Assembly: GCF_036370855.1 (NCBI RefSeq)
Contig: NC_088099.1
Location: 34,554,501 to 34,618,500 of the forward strand
DNA from: Dromaius novaehollandiae
Taxonomy: Eukaryota; Chordata; Aves; Casuariiformes; Dromaiidae
Direction of reading: 5' to 3'
DNA: 64,000 nucleotides
This document shows, in pieces, positions 1-13,200 of the stretch. Positions within the stretch are counted from its first letter, which is position 1. Every line of letters begins with the position of its first letter. The translations under genes were made by a program, and so were the position numbers. The notes under the pieces are model-generated. The model saw only the letters and a program-made list of their open reading frames with translations, made no database searches and was not told the origin of the DNA.

Positions 1-845
1 CATTTTAACCCAGCTGACTTCCTGCTTTTTTTTTTCTTTTTTTTAATCATTAAAACATTTTGCAACCAGAATCGAGTCTGATGTACATTTTGTATTGCAG
101 AAACCTATTACATTTTAATAAAGATCTGGGATATACTGAAATGTAATCCTACTGTATAACCACATAGACTCAGGTATTAATACTGCCTTATTACATTTTA
201 CTTCTAAAAATATACTTCTGGGGAAAAGAGAATGCCCTACTGGCAGAAAATGAACAATAACTTGTAATACTGTTTCAGAACTGTATAGCTGTGCAAAAAC
301 CCTTGAGCATAAGCTAACAACCCCTTAAGTGGTTAGAGGCTTTCACCTTTCAAAGCACTTAAAGCAAGTTTAGTGTTATGTACTGTTTGCATGTTCTGTT
401 GTCTCTCTTATTTTAATCGTGATTGAAAACTGCACATCATAAAGCTCTTTGTCTGCTTCCTATTATGCATGGATAGACTCCTTTGAGGCAGAGCTACTTG
501 ACACAGAGGATTCAAAAAAGCTGTTGCTTCCCCTTCCCCTCCCACACCCCTGAAAAGGTAAGACTCCAGGAAACGGAGGTTCAATAGCAGTGACAAGATA
601 ACTGTAAAGAGAGAGCAGAGTCTATTTATAGACAATGTACATCAGGAGCATAATGCACTGAATGGTAGAATAAATCCTTGTGCTGAAAATGCTGAAATTC
701 TTGTGCACAGTGGCAGCTATATATAGCTTTTCTTCTGTACTGTATATAGATGTTTTTTCCTAAGTGAACCTTTTGCTTGTGAAAGTTGGTATAATAAAGG
801 CTTTAGAAGTAAGAGCCCTGTGGCTGCCTGCAAACAGACAAAAAA
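1..845 (+). other. Candidate 3' UTR end of a gene lying to the left
   Basis: No coding sequence is visible here, but the stretch has the makeup of a vertebrate 3' UTR read on the plus strand. AATAAA hexamers occur at 117-122, 669-674 and 793-798, and the last is followed by a GT-containing stretch as expected downstream of a cleavage site. A Pumilio-type element (TGTATATA) sits at 741-748, and T-rich runs occur at 26-44. The host gene lies outside the window and I do not recognise the UTR. That this is transcribed is inference; AATAAA also occurs by chance in AT-rich DNA. Confidence 0.35.
793..798 (+). terminator. Candidate polyadenylation signal, copy 1
   Basis: A canonical AATAAA hexamer lies in the first copy of the tandem duplication. 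About 25-35 bp downstream comes the GT-containing sequence GAGCCCTGTGGCTGCCTGC. A functional role depends on the upstream gene, which is not in the window. Confidence 0.4.
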
Positions 846-1058
846 TTCAATAGCAGTGACAAGATAACTGTAAAGAGAGAGCAGAGTCTATTTATAGACA
901 ATGTACATCAGGAGCATAATGCACTGAATGGTAGAATAAATCCTTGTGCTGAAAATGCTGAAATTCTTGTGCACAGTGGCAGCTATATATAGCTTTTCTT
1001 CTGTACTGTATATAGATGTTTTTTCCTAAGTGAACCTTTTGCTTGTGAAAGTTGGTAT

Positions 1059-1064
1059 AATAAA
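1059..1064 (+). terminator. Candidate polyadenylation signal, copy 2
   Basis: This is the duplicate of the AATAAA at 793-798, exactly 266 bp downstream with identical flanks. If the duplication is real the transcript would have two equivalent cleavage sites. Confidence 0.35.
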
Positions 1065-1109
1065 GGCTTTAGAAGTAAGAGCCCTGTGGCTGCCTGCAAA
1101 CAGACAAAA

Positions 1110-4100
1110 GCATGAAACAGTGTCATGGTCAGGCTTCCTCTGTCAGTACTCTTTAACCCTGATTTTAAGGGTACTGTGTGACAGATAAAGGTTTGTGAAA
1201 GTTTTGTGTGCTCCAGAGCTCACTTTACAGTTCCAGCATTGCAAAGTGACCATAGAGAATGGCTCTGTCCTGAAGCCCTCCTGTTTCCTCTGCTAGTCCC
1301 CATGGCTTTGGAGCAGGAACATCTTACAGCATCTTAGTGGTGATTAAAGAGAACTTTAAAGTGGAGGCTTGTAATGATGACAGTGCTCTGTAATAGCTAA
1401 TAAACTAACAAAAGAGTTTGAAAGGAATTGTGGTGTCTCTCCATTTTTAGACTGTTCAAATATCTTTAGTAGCTAATAGAACCAGCATCTTCTGTAACTT
1501 TGATAAATACATCTAACATCTGTTTTGAAGGCCTTGTCCATGTCCTGACTTTACCAGCTTCCAAAGAATGGGTACAATGTTTATCCAGGACACCTGGCTA
1601 TATAAATTGTCATCAGTAGTCTTTATTGGGACTAAATAGTTCCCATAGGTAGCTGAAATTCAAACATGCCCATTAATACTGTGAACTCTAAGTTCTAGTA
1701 AGCTATCAGTAGAGATGCCTTATATTACCTGAAGAAGTAGTGAAGAGTCCCACATTTCAAGAATATGGACAGCAGAAATTACAGAGATCCTCCTAGATGT
1801 TTTGTATCCTAATTGCACTGTTCTTCAGTAGTGGAAAGTGTCCTATGAAAGTATGGAAGACATCTCTTGTGGTAGTTGGCACTCATGTTTACTAGATGTC
1901 TTCTTGCTTTTGGAGTTCTTGGAAGGTCTAAAGAAGGATACCTCAACACTAAGCTGGCCTCCTCTTTCCTCAAAGACCCTAATAGAGGAAGGAGAGAGTG
2001 AGGAAGTCACTATCCACTTTCTCTTTAAGAACTTGACCACTTGAAGGTATACTACCCTGAAATGCTGGTGCAAAAAAAGTAGGTCTCAAAATATTTCAGT
2101 CCCTTGAAAAAAACGAATAAAAGTGATCAAACTGAGATCTTGGGCAGTATATGATCTGAACAGTTCTGTAAGGCTTCATACCCATTCATCACACCTGATG
2201 GCCTGGTCATCTACTAGGAACTGCACTATCTCTGGGATGTCTTGCTATGGAGAAACACTGAATTCAGTTTGGCTTCTGTGGAAAAATCTATTTCTGGATT
2301 CAAAGGAAAAGTTCTTCAATCATTTCAGTTCCTCTTCCTTCCATCATTCTCTCTCCTTAGATGGCCTACCTCTTTGTATATTTGTTTAACTTAGGAAATA
2401 CAATCCATGTCTTTCTCTCTGTTCAGCAAGGATAATGCTCATATTTGTGTTTTTGCAGTGTTTCCTTTAATTACTGTAGTGGCATGAATTATTTTTAAAA
2501 CATGATATTTTTCATTATATATTTTGTGGTGAAATAGGATAAATCATACCAGATCATTGTTCTAAACTCCAATCAGTTTTGCAGAGATGGGGCTGCTGCA
2601 GCCACAGTATATCAAAGGTCTGTAGGGTGGCAGAGGAGCTATTTTACAACTGTAATGAAGTATGAAAATTAGCTGTGAAGATATATGACAACACCTGGAT
2701 CCAGATGGTCCTTTTTCACTTTAACTTCAAAGATAGAAGTGCTTCTGATATCTGTAGTGCATGAGCTGACACTGACTGGCAAGTTCTTGGTCCAGACACC
2801 TGCCTATACTGAAATTATTGAAATCCTGTTTCAGATTTATTTTCCTTTATCTTAGATTCAGTCGGAATAAAGTATAAATATTTAAGATGAAAGTAATTCT
2901 TTTTTTTTTAAGAGATTACTGGCTGCTTTGCTAGATCTGTTAATTATTGATAGTTCTGAGGACTGTTTAAATTGACAGCCTGCCATTACATAGGCTGCTT
3001 GATGGAACGCATAAAACTATAGTGAAAAGAGGAAATTACTGGGGACTCTAAAGGGAAATTAGGCAACTATGTTTCCTGATAGAGGTTTGGACTTAACAGG
3101 AAAGAAAATCTTTATGATACAGCCATTTAGCGTGGAGGGTTTTTGGGTTCTGTAACAGAATTGTCTGTTGCTATCAGCTGCCTCAGGTTTTTTGCAGGCA
3201 ATGTTGCAGCTCTTGTTTCAAAAAGAGGCACTCTGGGTGGAGGAGGAGTGTCATAAGACAGTGTAATGAAGCTGATCTTGACCCTGTGCAGCAAAATAGA
3301 GGATCTTTTCTTTGTCTTTTAGTTTAGTCTAAATGTACTATTAACTCCATATATGTTTAAACACTACATTATTGATATTCATCAACAGAAAGACAGGAAA
3401 TCAAAAGGCTGCTTCTTACTGGCAAGTGCATATGTAATGTTTACATTTTCATGGAGGAAAAGGTTTCCTGCACAACCGCTCTCAGACAGTGACGAAAGTA
3501 AATAGGTTTGAGTTTAGATGAAGTACTGTCAATATTTCAGTTTTAAAGATGGATAAATATAATGGAGACTATCCATTCTCTACTAAGCTTGTTTAGTACA
3601 GACAGCATTATGAAAGCAGCTGAAGAAAGTACAGTCTGTAAAGCCAGAGGAAAAGTTAAAGGAGCTGAGCAAAGCACAATTCTGATCTTATTGGTACCCA
3701 AGTCCTTTGACATACTGTGTGAAGGAGTGAAACAGAGAAGTTGTCTGCTGTGCTTTTCTCATGGCCTTTTAGTAATCTAGTCCAAGTCAAGATTAATGGT
3801 TAAGTGGCAAATAGTGCGAGGTGTAAAAATACATTGTGTTTGGTGTTTGTAGCAGCAGTGTGAGCATTATTCATATTAGAAGGAAAAAGAGTATTGAGTA
3901 AGCTCTCAGAAGTCAGAAAATACTAATGTTCATGTTTAACTGTGCGACCTCATGTTAGTTTTCCCGCACCATTCCTTCATGATTTATTGCATGAATATGT
4001 AACTATACAGAGAATGAGCTAGTGAAGAAGGGTTTTTGAAGAGCCTTTGCCTTGCTCATTGCAAGTCTGGGAAAGTGTTTAATAGAAGCAAAAAAACCCA

Positions 4101-5752
4101 GAAGTTACTTGTAAACTTTGTCTAAAGTTAGTAAATGGTTTTAGTCACAAGAAAATAAGATGATGGTGGCAGGAAACAATATCCCCAAAAACCTGTATTA
4201 TGTGAAACTTGGTCCCTTCTGCCTATGAGGGTAGAGGATGCTGGGAGCAGCCAGTGCATCAGGTTAGTTACTCTGTAGAATGGTGTTAGAATGGATCATG
4301 CTTGTTTTAAGGCAGGGGCTCAGGACCCTAAGAGGCCACATGTCCTGGGGTGGTGGCAGTGGAGACTAGTGCTCAGCTTCTTAAACTGGGTTTCTAAAAA
4401 TGATAGAAAATGTTCATCTCCTCAGTTCCTTTGCTATAAACAAGGAACATCTAAAGCTTAAGAGAACTGAGGGGATAGTTACCTGAAGGTAGGATAATAT
4501 AATGATGTATGCTCTAGAAATTTCTAACATTGTAGATATACAGTGTAGAATGTATACTAGATTTCTGGTAGAAATGGTGTGAGGATACTTAAGTCTGTCC
4601 TGAGACCAAAATTTGAGTAGCGTGAAGTAAATAAAATCTAGAGAGGCATGTGAAACAATTAATGAGAAAACAAAATATTGAACCACTACTTGCAGTGAGT
4701 ATATGTCTGTCTTATGCAGTGAATAAGGTAGGGAACCTGTAGGGAGAAAAGATATCAATGCATGTTCACTAGATTTTAGAATTAAGGTTTCCTTTAATTG
4801 TGCTGTGCCCCCCACCCCTCCGCCCTTTCATCTTCAGACTGCTCGCAGGCTCATGTTCCTGAGTTCATCATACTCAGTTTTCCATTATTCAGTCTTCTGT
4901 TTCTCAACCTGAAACAGTTCTATGAAAAAGCTATAGTTGTAGTCATGAGGGATCCAAAAAGGATATATGTGCCCAGTGTCCCCTTCTGGCACCCAGCGTT
5001 AGATGAGAGTGCTGAGAAAAGGAGGTTGAATGAATTGCGCAGGTGTAATGGAAACACACACTATGAAGGGAACTGGCAGTTCTTCAGCATTAACCAGGGG
5101 TGGCTTAGCCTTACAGATACAATCTAATAAATGGAGTCTGGACAGAAGAAGGGTTAGTTTCCTAAGGAAAAGAATAAAAACCAAACTGCTTAAAAAGAGG
5201 GAAGAGAAGATAAATGAACCTGTAAAGATGTATTTGAAAGGCTGAAAAAGGGAAGCCAGAGGAAAGGAAAGTAGGAGGAGCAAGCTTTAGGCTAGGTCTC
5301 TTAAACAGTTGAAACGTGCAGATAAAGTGATCACTACCAAGTAACTGGGAACAAAGCTTCTCCAGCATGGCCAAAGAGGGCACAAAAGCTGCACAGAAGT
5401 AGGTACAAAGAGGAAGACAAGTACAATTGAATGAGCAAGGAGTTTTTGACTGTTGTGCAGAGCTGCACAGAGACAATATCACTAGAGTCCTTCACAAGCA
5501 CATGATATGGTATTGCTCATAGCAGCACTAAATGATCTTTGCATACCACTGTAGCATGGAAATTCTAAATGTCAATGGAGCCAAACACTGTAAAAATTAC
5601 TAAGAATCTGTTCTATTGTGATATTTGCAATTATTAGTCTCATGTCCTACTCTGAGCAATAGGTATGCAGGGCAATGCATTTTGGTATTTACACAGCCCT
5701 TCTGCTCCAGCCATAGGGAGAAGCAGAGGGAGGAGCTGGAGGATGACCTGTG
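1110..5752. other. Non-coding stretch, nothing recognised
   Basis: This is AT-rich sequence without a recognisable gene, RNA or repeat family. The longest open frame is 133 codons on the minus strand (4414-4815); it shows no domain, has skewed hydrophobic composition typical of AT-rich chance frames, and overlaps unrelated frames. The part at about 4,800-5,450 is purine-rich and may be a decayed repeat, but I cannot assign a family. Confidence 0.5.
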
Positions 5753-5819
5753 TTTTCTCTCTCTCTCCCTCTTTCTCTCTCTCTCTCCTTCTCTCTTTCC
5801 CCCTCCCTTCTTTCCCCCC
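5753..5819. repeat. 67-bp uninterrupted pyrimidine tract
   Basis: Every base on the plus strand is C or T, in an imperfect (CT)n/(CCTT)n arrangement. The open frames across it, with Ser/Leu-rich or Arg/Glu-rich translations, are products of the repeat, not genes. Tracts like this can form triplex (H-DNA) structures and are often length-polymorphic. Confidence 0.9.
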
Positions 5820-6784
5820 ATCAGCTTCCTCCTGTTTCCTGTCCAGCCAGTAGTTCTCTCCCCCAGTAAAGTGATGGAGTGGAGAAGTGTATTGTTCACG
5901 GGATCTGGGTCAGGGTCAGAGCAGCAGAAGAGAATTAGTTGTTACATCAGAGAAATAGGATCCGGGTGCCTTGGATAGTGGTGTGCCTCATGGATTGAAG
6001 GCTCTCAGAGCTCCTTTTTGTCCTCTTTTGTCCTTTCCTTCCACCCATAATATCAGATCAAATATGGAGTAGGGGATTAGAGGTTGCAAAGAGAAAAGCT
6101 TACATCTTCTTCCAATGCACTCTTATCCTAAAAGTTTAAATAATATTAATAGTTCTATTTTGGTATCCATACCGAGGAACATTTAAATGTTGGTCTTGGA
6201 GCATTCCCTTAATGAAATAAGCAAGGGATGACTTGTTTGAGAAGTCTCAGGTAAAATATGCTTGTGTATCACCTGCATGAACAATACATTTGACTCATAA
6301 ACTGACCTCTTTTTGACTGTAGAATATAGAGTGAATGCTGGGTAAAGAGGAGGGGGAACGAGGAGGGGATGGTGGTGATAGGAGCCTCATGCCCAACTGG
6401 GAACAAATACAATGTGTTCTACTACATGTGGTTTGGCGGTTGTACAACATATCACCTATTCTCCTATTCAGGCCAAGGAAGTAAGAGAAGTGAGAGGAAG
6501 AAATACACAAGTCAGCAAGCTATACTGGATACTTCTCTGTCCCATTACCATCCATTTATTGTTTTTTTTTTGTCTTTAAAGACAGTGACTTTCATCTGTG
6601 ACCCCTACTACCAGTGGTCCTTATAACAGTCTTTTATACAACTGTAATTTTGAGAAACAGTTTCAGATGTTGGTATAGCTATGAAGTACAGATAGTTAAA
6701 ATTTTCTTCATGAAAAATGCATGTTTAAATCAACTGAAGTGTTTTTCAGTTTTATTAAAACTATTTTTAGCTGGAAAAAATATT

Positions 6785-6800
6785 GGGGGGGGGGGGGGGG
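6785..6800. repeat. G16 homopolymer
   Basis: An uninterrupted run of 16 G. It is a likely length-variable and sequencing-error-prone site, so open frames crossing it (6614-6835, 6721-6963) cannot be trusted. Confidence 0.95.
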
Positions 6801-7284
6801 AAGGGAACCTAAAAAGATTAAGGACTTTGCTTTGAATGTATTTCAACAGAGTAATTTTTCCCATCCTCCCACTTTTTTTTTTAAATTCAAATATCATTCT
6901 AAAAATGAAAACTTTAGCTTGAAAGAATTCTTCAGATTTTTCTCTGGTGGAAACAAAAAATAAAGAGGGAGGTTAAAAGGTGTTAGTGTTGCAGTTGCTT
7001 TCTTTTTTTGTTTGACCTAACAAGACATTTCTTGAGAAAAGTTACTTGAATAGTTGCTTTAAATGAATAGACTTGAGCATTAAATCTAATCTTTATCATG
7101 TGAAAAGCTGATTTTTTTTAATGGCTGGCAAATTCTTTTTGATTTACCTTGTATATTTTGCTTCTATAAAATTCCTTGCCTTTTGTAGTTTCCACTGGCA
7201 CTGGATTGTTTATCTCCATTGTTTTTGTAGCAAATCTGACTTTGGAACTGTCATACACATGAACGTTAAAATTAGTTGAGACTT

Positions 7285-7417
7285 GCAGGTCTAATAGTAC
7301 TGCCCCCTCATTCTTTAAGAAGGACTAGGATTTATATCAGATGATGCAGGTCTGGCAGTACTGCCTCCTTCTTTCTCTAAGAAAGACTAGTATAAATGAA
7401 TTATTATATCAAATGAT
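7285..7417. repeat. Diverged two-copy tandem repeat
   Basis: Units 7285-7345 and 7346-7417 share GCAGGTCT..AGTACTGCC, then a T/C-rich stretch, then TAAGAA.GACTAG and finally ATATCA.ATGAT. Unit 2 carries about 11 extra bases. The copies differ by several substitutions and an indel, so this is an older duplication. Confidence 0.75.
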
Positions 7418-10027
7418 GCTCCATCAGGCAATCCTTACATGACTTGATGAGTTGTAATGAAAAGAATGGGATTGTTGTCAGGCTTGGGCTCTGTCTTCAC
7501 TAGAGTAAATGTGTGCTGTGTAAGGGTCTAAAGCTTTGACTTTGACTTGACTATTGGATATTGTCCAAATAAGAGGAAAGCCAGCCTTAAAAAGTTATGT
7601 TAGTTTAAGGAGCTTTAGAGACAGAAGAGAATGTAATAACCTTGAGAAAAAATATCTTTTGCTAGCCAAAGTCCTACTGGGGGAGGTGACTGGGAGCTTA
7701 TTCAGAAATGACAGACTTTCACTTGTAAAAAAAATATGCTCCCACTTGATTAAAATGTTGAGGCTCTGCTCTGTCCTATTTCATAGTGTGATTAAGTGCA
7801 AACAGAACTCATTTTCAGATGATTAGAGGACAATTAATAAGAGTATCTTTGCTTGTGTGAAGCTGATTTGATTTTTGTGGGCAGATTATGGAAGATCTGA
7901 ATTGAGCAAATTAAGAAACATGTTTTGCTTGATCTAAATTCTATTTTGAAGAAGAAAGAAACAAACAAAAAAGGGTACTATGCAGAGTAGTAAATGCCGT
8001 TGATAGATGTTTGAAATTATGATCATACACTATTGTTAGATTAACTTCTTAAAAAAGATAAAAATAAAAACTATATGGCCAGTGATAGAGATTTCAGATA
8101 GGTACTGCTGCTTGTTGTTCTGAAGGTAGATTTTTTTTTCTTTTATGGTAGTAATACCAGAGCTTGCAATTAAAGAAAGGACTCCACCTTAGATAAGTGT
8201 CCATCATGCAAAATACATGCAGACTCACATTAGAGTCTTATTGTTAAAGTTAGAGTCTTATTAATGGTGAGCAACAGGTGAAAGAAAAGTGACTGAAAGA
8301 TGTAAAGTTACCAGCATAATACAGCTGCTTCCCTCTCCTAGCAGCCTGTTCTCCAAGACAAAAGTAGTGATTTGGTTTCTTTTTGTCTACCTATTTTAAA
8401 TACCTCAGATTTTTTTCCAGAGTTTTCTGCAGACCATTGATGTAATATGCATGCAGTAGATCCATTATGTGTGGAAGTGTCTAAAGTACTGTGCTTTGTT
8501 CTACATTGGATCTGCATTAATCTGCACATGTGCAATGGACTGTCCTTAGGATTTCCAGGCATTTTACAGCCTATTAAAAACTTCTGTTCTGACTGGAAAG
8601 CTCAAACGAAAGTTCAGGCAGAGATTGAGGACACTGTATGTGATTTCGGCATGGAGAAAGCAGTTTCATATGGGGAAACCCGGACATAATGGTGTGTCTG
8701 ACCTAACAGTTGAGTTGTTACTTTCTTTTTAGAGTGGTGGACCAAAGATTGTCTCCAGTGTCCTTTAAGGAAATCAGTAGAAATAAAGTAGTCGTAGTAG
8801 AATTTGACAGCTGTCTCTAGAACATGACCCTAATATTTCAGGAGGATTTGGGGAAGTTAGTGTTTTGATGGCATAATCACTTTGTTTCTCATTATTTCAT
8901 GGGGACCAAGCTTAGTATAAGATTTAAAATAAAGAGTTTTTTGTCATTGTAATAGCAAAAATGGGCTACCTTCAAAAATAAGTTGATGCACAAATTTAGT
9001 GAGTGCCCGCAAACATTATAGTAAGGCAAAATATAGGTGATGATACTGCCAGTTGGAGTGGAAACACTGGCACACATGAACGCTGCTCATTGACATTACC
9101 GAGATTCTGTGCGTGTGATGCTGACTCTTAGGATTCTGTAGCCGTTTCATGAGTTGTCAGGAATTATCCCTGATCTGGATGAGAAGGCAGGCTGTGATAT
9201 CAGATGTGGGTGATGCCTCACAGGAGGTCAGGCCTGAAAGAGTTCCGTGTGTGAAACTTCTAATAAGGAGTCACTGAAAATTTAGTGGGAGTCACAGCTA
9301 GAACGCTGAGACCTGTGTCTATGACACTTGATATGATGTGACTTCAAAGACACCTGCATAATCCATTGCCTGCGTTAGTTTTTGTCTAATGCTCTAATCT
9401 TTATATTCTTACTTTTCGAACTGCCATAGGGATTTTGGTGGGTCTTTAAGGAGCAGACTTCTGATATATATGCAGTTTGCAAAGTCTGTTTCTTAAAAAT
9501 GTAAATATTTTATCACTTTTAAAGATTTTGCTGTTCATGACCAGCTGATCATATTAATGATTTGACTGTTTATAGTTGTCTAACACAGGAATACGACATT
9601 CTTCTTGAGGGAGGAGGAAATTAACAGATACATTTTTCATTGATAGAATTTATTTTTGTAAGATTGAGAGCATCTTGATACTATTAAAATTTTTGCTTTC
9701 CATGAGAAATATTGCCTTAGTGACCACTGTAGTGCACATATAAACCTATGAATAATAGATTTGTTCCACAGACCACTCTCATGCTTTCTTAAAAAATAAA
9801 ATAGAGCTGTCCTACTCTCATTAGTCATGACTGTGACAAGAGGAAACTGAAATCTGTGATGCATTTTAGCCTGGAGTAAAGATAGAAATCAACCAGAGAG
9901 AGAGAAATTCACCAGCAAGTACAATAAAAGTGATGCTCAGGCTTTGTGCCAAAGTGCTACTGATTCTGTCTAAGGCATACGTGGCCAACAGATAGGCATG
10001 AATTGCCTCAGAGAGGATGCAATTCAC

Positions 10028-10075
10028 GGATTATAGGCTGGAAGATACATTGAGGATGTCTGACTGTACTGTTCT
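10028..10075 (-). mobile_element. Possible CR1/L3-type 3'-end remnant, minus strand
   Basis: Words resembling GGCTGGAAG.(G)ACATTGAGGAT appear in the order seen in the reverse complement of CR1/L3-type 3' ends. The match is short and diverged and could be chance. Confidence 0.25.
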
Positions 10076-10130
10076 CCCTCCTTTCTCAAGGAAATGCTAA
10101 TTTCCTGTCTAATCTTGAATTCATATTCTG

Positions 10131-10229
10131 ACACATTTTTTCATATATAAAAACTAAGCAGTGCAGTTGATAGGTGGAACACATTTTTTCATATATAAAA
10201 ACTAAGCAGTGCAGTTGATAGGTGGAACA
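10131..10229. repeat. 48-bp tandem duplication, two identical copies
   Basis: ACACATTTTTTCATATATAA and the following 28 bases occur twice head to tail with an offset of 48 bp (10131-10178 and 10179-10226). Identity extends three bases beyond the second unit. No coding sequence is affected. Perfect identity points to a recent slippage or duplication event. Confidence 0.95.
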
Positions 10230-13200
10230 AATTTCAGAATACAGTTATGGAGTGTTTTATCACAGAATGGAACGATCATTTAATTGACACCCTTTTATTT
10301 TTTTGTCTGTAAAATTTTCTGAAATCTTCTGGTAGCAATCAGTTTTTTTTCTGGAGAGAATGCAATGGTATTTGCCAACTTTTCATGTTGGCAATAGAGA
10401 AGTGCAGGCAATTGCATATAGTCCTCAGTCCTCCATCTTCATCTGGATAAGTCATTTGTTTTACACTAAAATATGCATCTGTCCCACATAATGAATGATA
10501 AACTCCCTGCGATTTTTGAAGTGTGGCATATATCATGAGCTATGATGAGCTGTCTGCTCATTTGCTCTTAAATGGCATTTCTTTCTCTTCCAGTACATTG
10601 TTTGTTTACTTATAAGTGGTCTACTTCAGGTACAGGACGATAAATCTCAGGTGCCAGGCATTGATTCTCATCAGTGATTACACATGACACGTTCATTAAA
10701 CTGACAAGTTCAGGGTGAAATTTGAATTTCTAAATATGGATCTGTCAAATTAAGCACCTAAACAACTGTCCAAGTTCAGATATGTACAATAAAACCAGTC
10801 TGACTTTGCTGATCACAATGGGCTATTTAAAGACTTCTTAAAAATAGATTTGATGGATTAAATCTGTTCAAATATTTTTTGACACGTGCATGCCTGCTTT
10901 TCATGGATGCTGCATATAAAATATACATGTATAGTAATTTTGTTTTGATGCCTAATGGCATAGATGGAGAGTGGGAATTGTTGATCTGATATGTTGAGGT
11001 AATTCTTTGAGGTTCAAAGTATCTTCAAACTAATGTTCATGCAGATGAATAAAAGCCTTTCAGTAAAAATCAAGGCATTGTAATTTGTCTTAGTCGGAGG
11101 GTTGTACTTGAATACAAGGTAGATCTTTGAAAGGTTCGTCATACCAAGGCATGCTGTCTACTGTGGTCTAGTTCTGTTAGTCAGAGCTGCCCAGCACATG
11201 TGACAGGGGTGAACTGTACCTTCTAAAAAGACGAGTAGTGGTTATATATATGTATATGTTGGCCTACATTCTGGCAACCTCAGATTCTCCTGAAAAATGT
11301 TTGCATGATACGGTATCTCAGCGAATCAGTAGCACTCAGACTGATTTGAAAGTCAGACTCTCACTTAGCCTTCATATTGTTATAGTGGAGGGAGTAGATA
11401 CTGTGATTTGCCTCCTCTTTCCCTTCCCAAAGCTTCACTGGTTGTGTTAGACAAGATGTTTGATCAAGGTTTCCAAGACTCTGAGAAAAACCTGTTATAA
11501 GAAAAATATGAGGCTGTAGCTATTTCTCTAACAAAAATAGAGCTGTCACTTACAAGAAAGAAGAACATAGGGGCAAATATTTGGAAAATTTCTGTTTGAC
11601 TTTGTTCATAGAGTTGTCTTTTAAAATTGCAGAGGGCCTCCTCACAACAGCCAGGTTAATATGCTTCACATCTTTGATTTTACAAAGTCTTCCTATTATA
11701 GTAGAAACCGGATGAGAAATATGGTCACTCCAACTGGCAAAATCAAATGTGGTCTTTTCTACTGTTGTGAATTTTAGTAACTTTTCTATTTGAATCCTGT
11801 TAAACAAATAGTGTTATGAAGGCATAAGAATGTCTTAACCTAACTCATCAGTTTTGGGGGTGGGTTTTTTTTTTGTTAATTGAGAAAAGCAATTTTTGTC
11901 TGTCTGGTGCAGTCACCCTATTCTTTTTCCTTGTGTCTCCAAAACTCTGCTTTGCATCACCTCCATCATCACAACTTGATATGGTGCTAGTGTATTAAAG
12001 GAAAAATGTCCAGATTGCACTGCTCAGTGACAAAAGAAGAATTCAGTTTAATCTTTGTAGCACTTCACTGATACATGACCATAACCTACATGTATTGTAT
12101 TATGTCTCTCTCTCAAGTCTGGGCATGAGGAAAAACAGTGGGTTCAGACCAGTGGCTGAGGTACGATTTCTGGCAAGTTCTTTGATATGCTTTTAATCTT
12201 GATTAACATCAGTCACAGTTAGGTTACTAGGTGCTATGCAAATGGGAGACAAATATTATCTCTACCCTGATCCACCCATATGGGAAAACTTGAAGGAAAG
12301 GGAGGAAGAGTTTCAGTTGCATGAAGGTATAGAGGAACAATTCCAATAATGCTAACTGGATCCTTTTCAAGCAAGAAGTGTAAGGTTTACAGAATTTTCA
12401 TATAGTGAATTGATCAGAATGGAAACTTAATTCAGTATTTGAGAAAAGATCCATGGTTTTAGTAAAAGGATGGAGGGGGGTTGGCTGATGATGAACTCTT
12501 TCAGGTTTGTGTATAAGATTTTTCAAACAAATGGAATCTCATCATTCCTCAAAGTTAATCATTCTCGAGATACTATGTTGATTTGATAGAGGGTTCGTGC
12601 AGTTAGGCAAATGCTCATTTGGATCAATACTAATATTATATACAAAGTCAACAACAGACATCGATTTACCGGGAGAATATAAAAGAAAGTGCTACAGTAG
12701 TGGGAATCTGTCCATTAATGCTGTCTGACTTTATGTGCTTTTAGGTAACAGTGTAATAGTTGCATCCCAAAACCTTGCCTACAGGAGGAAGATAGCTGAT
12801 GTTTTGCTTTCTCTCACTCTTGTAGGTTCTCAGTGTGAACAACTCACTTGCTATAGTGCTTTCATTGGATTAGATCCTTCTGTTAAAATGAAATGGAAAA
12901 TCAGATCCTTTATTTCTGAGATGGGTAAACAACTTTTACAAATTAGAATAAATAATTACCCTATAGATACACATACATGTGCATATATTAGTAGGTATAT
13001 GCATTATATGCACCCCCCACCCCTCCCCACAATAGTGCTAGAGGGACTGAGAATGGACAAAATAACCATGCATACTGAGCTTATAGCATGTTCCTTAGTA
13101 AATGAATAAGAAACCTTTATACACAGAATATAATGGAGATCTCCGGAACTTTCTTCCCTTAACTATTACAGTTGCATGGTATCTTGAACAAGTTTATACA

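Larger units (their letters stand above)
580..1109. repeat. Perfect tandem duplication, 266-bp period, two copies
   Basis: Copy 1 (580-845) and copy 2 (846-1109) start with the same TTCAATAGCAG and end with the same CAGACAAAA. I found no differences over about 264 bp; only the A-run at the junction differs (five A versus four A before G). Each copy carries two AATAAA hexamers (669-674 and 793-798; 935-940 and 1059-1064) and one TGTATATA (741-748; 1007-1014). Identity this high means either a very recent duplication, a length polymorphism or an assembly error. Confidence 0.95.
5820..10130. other. Non-coding stretch with small repeats
   Basis: No gene is recognised. It contains a G16 homopolymer (6785-6800), the diverged tandem repeat at 7285-7417, and a possible minus-strand CR1 3'-end remnant near 10,028-10,075. 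Chance open frames up to 90 codons occur (for example 7554-7826) with no recognisable domain. Confidence 0.5.

Noticed and set aside
4414-4815. 133-codon minus-strand open frame
   Set aside because: No domain, hydrophobic composition typical of AT-rich chance frames, no splice or polyadenylation context supporting an exon.
5600-5978. Open frames with Arg/Glu-rich or Ser/Leu-rich translations
   Set aside because: They are translations of the pyrimidine tract at 5,753-5,819.
12735-13109. 124-codon plus-strand open frame
   Set aside because: No recognisable domain; the last part crosses a C-rich simple run; nothing around it suggests a gene.
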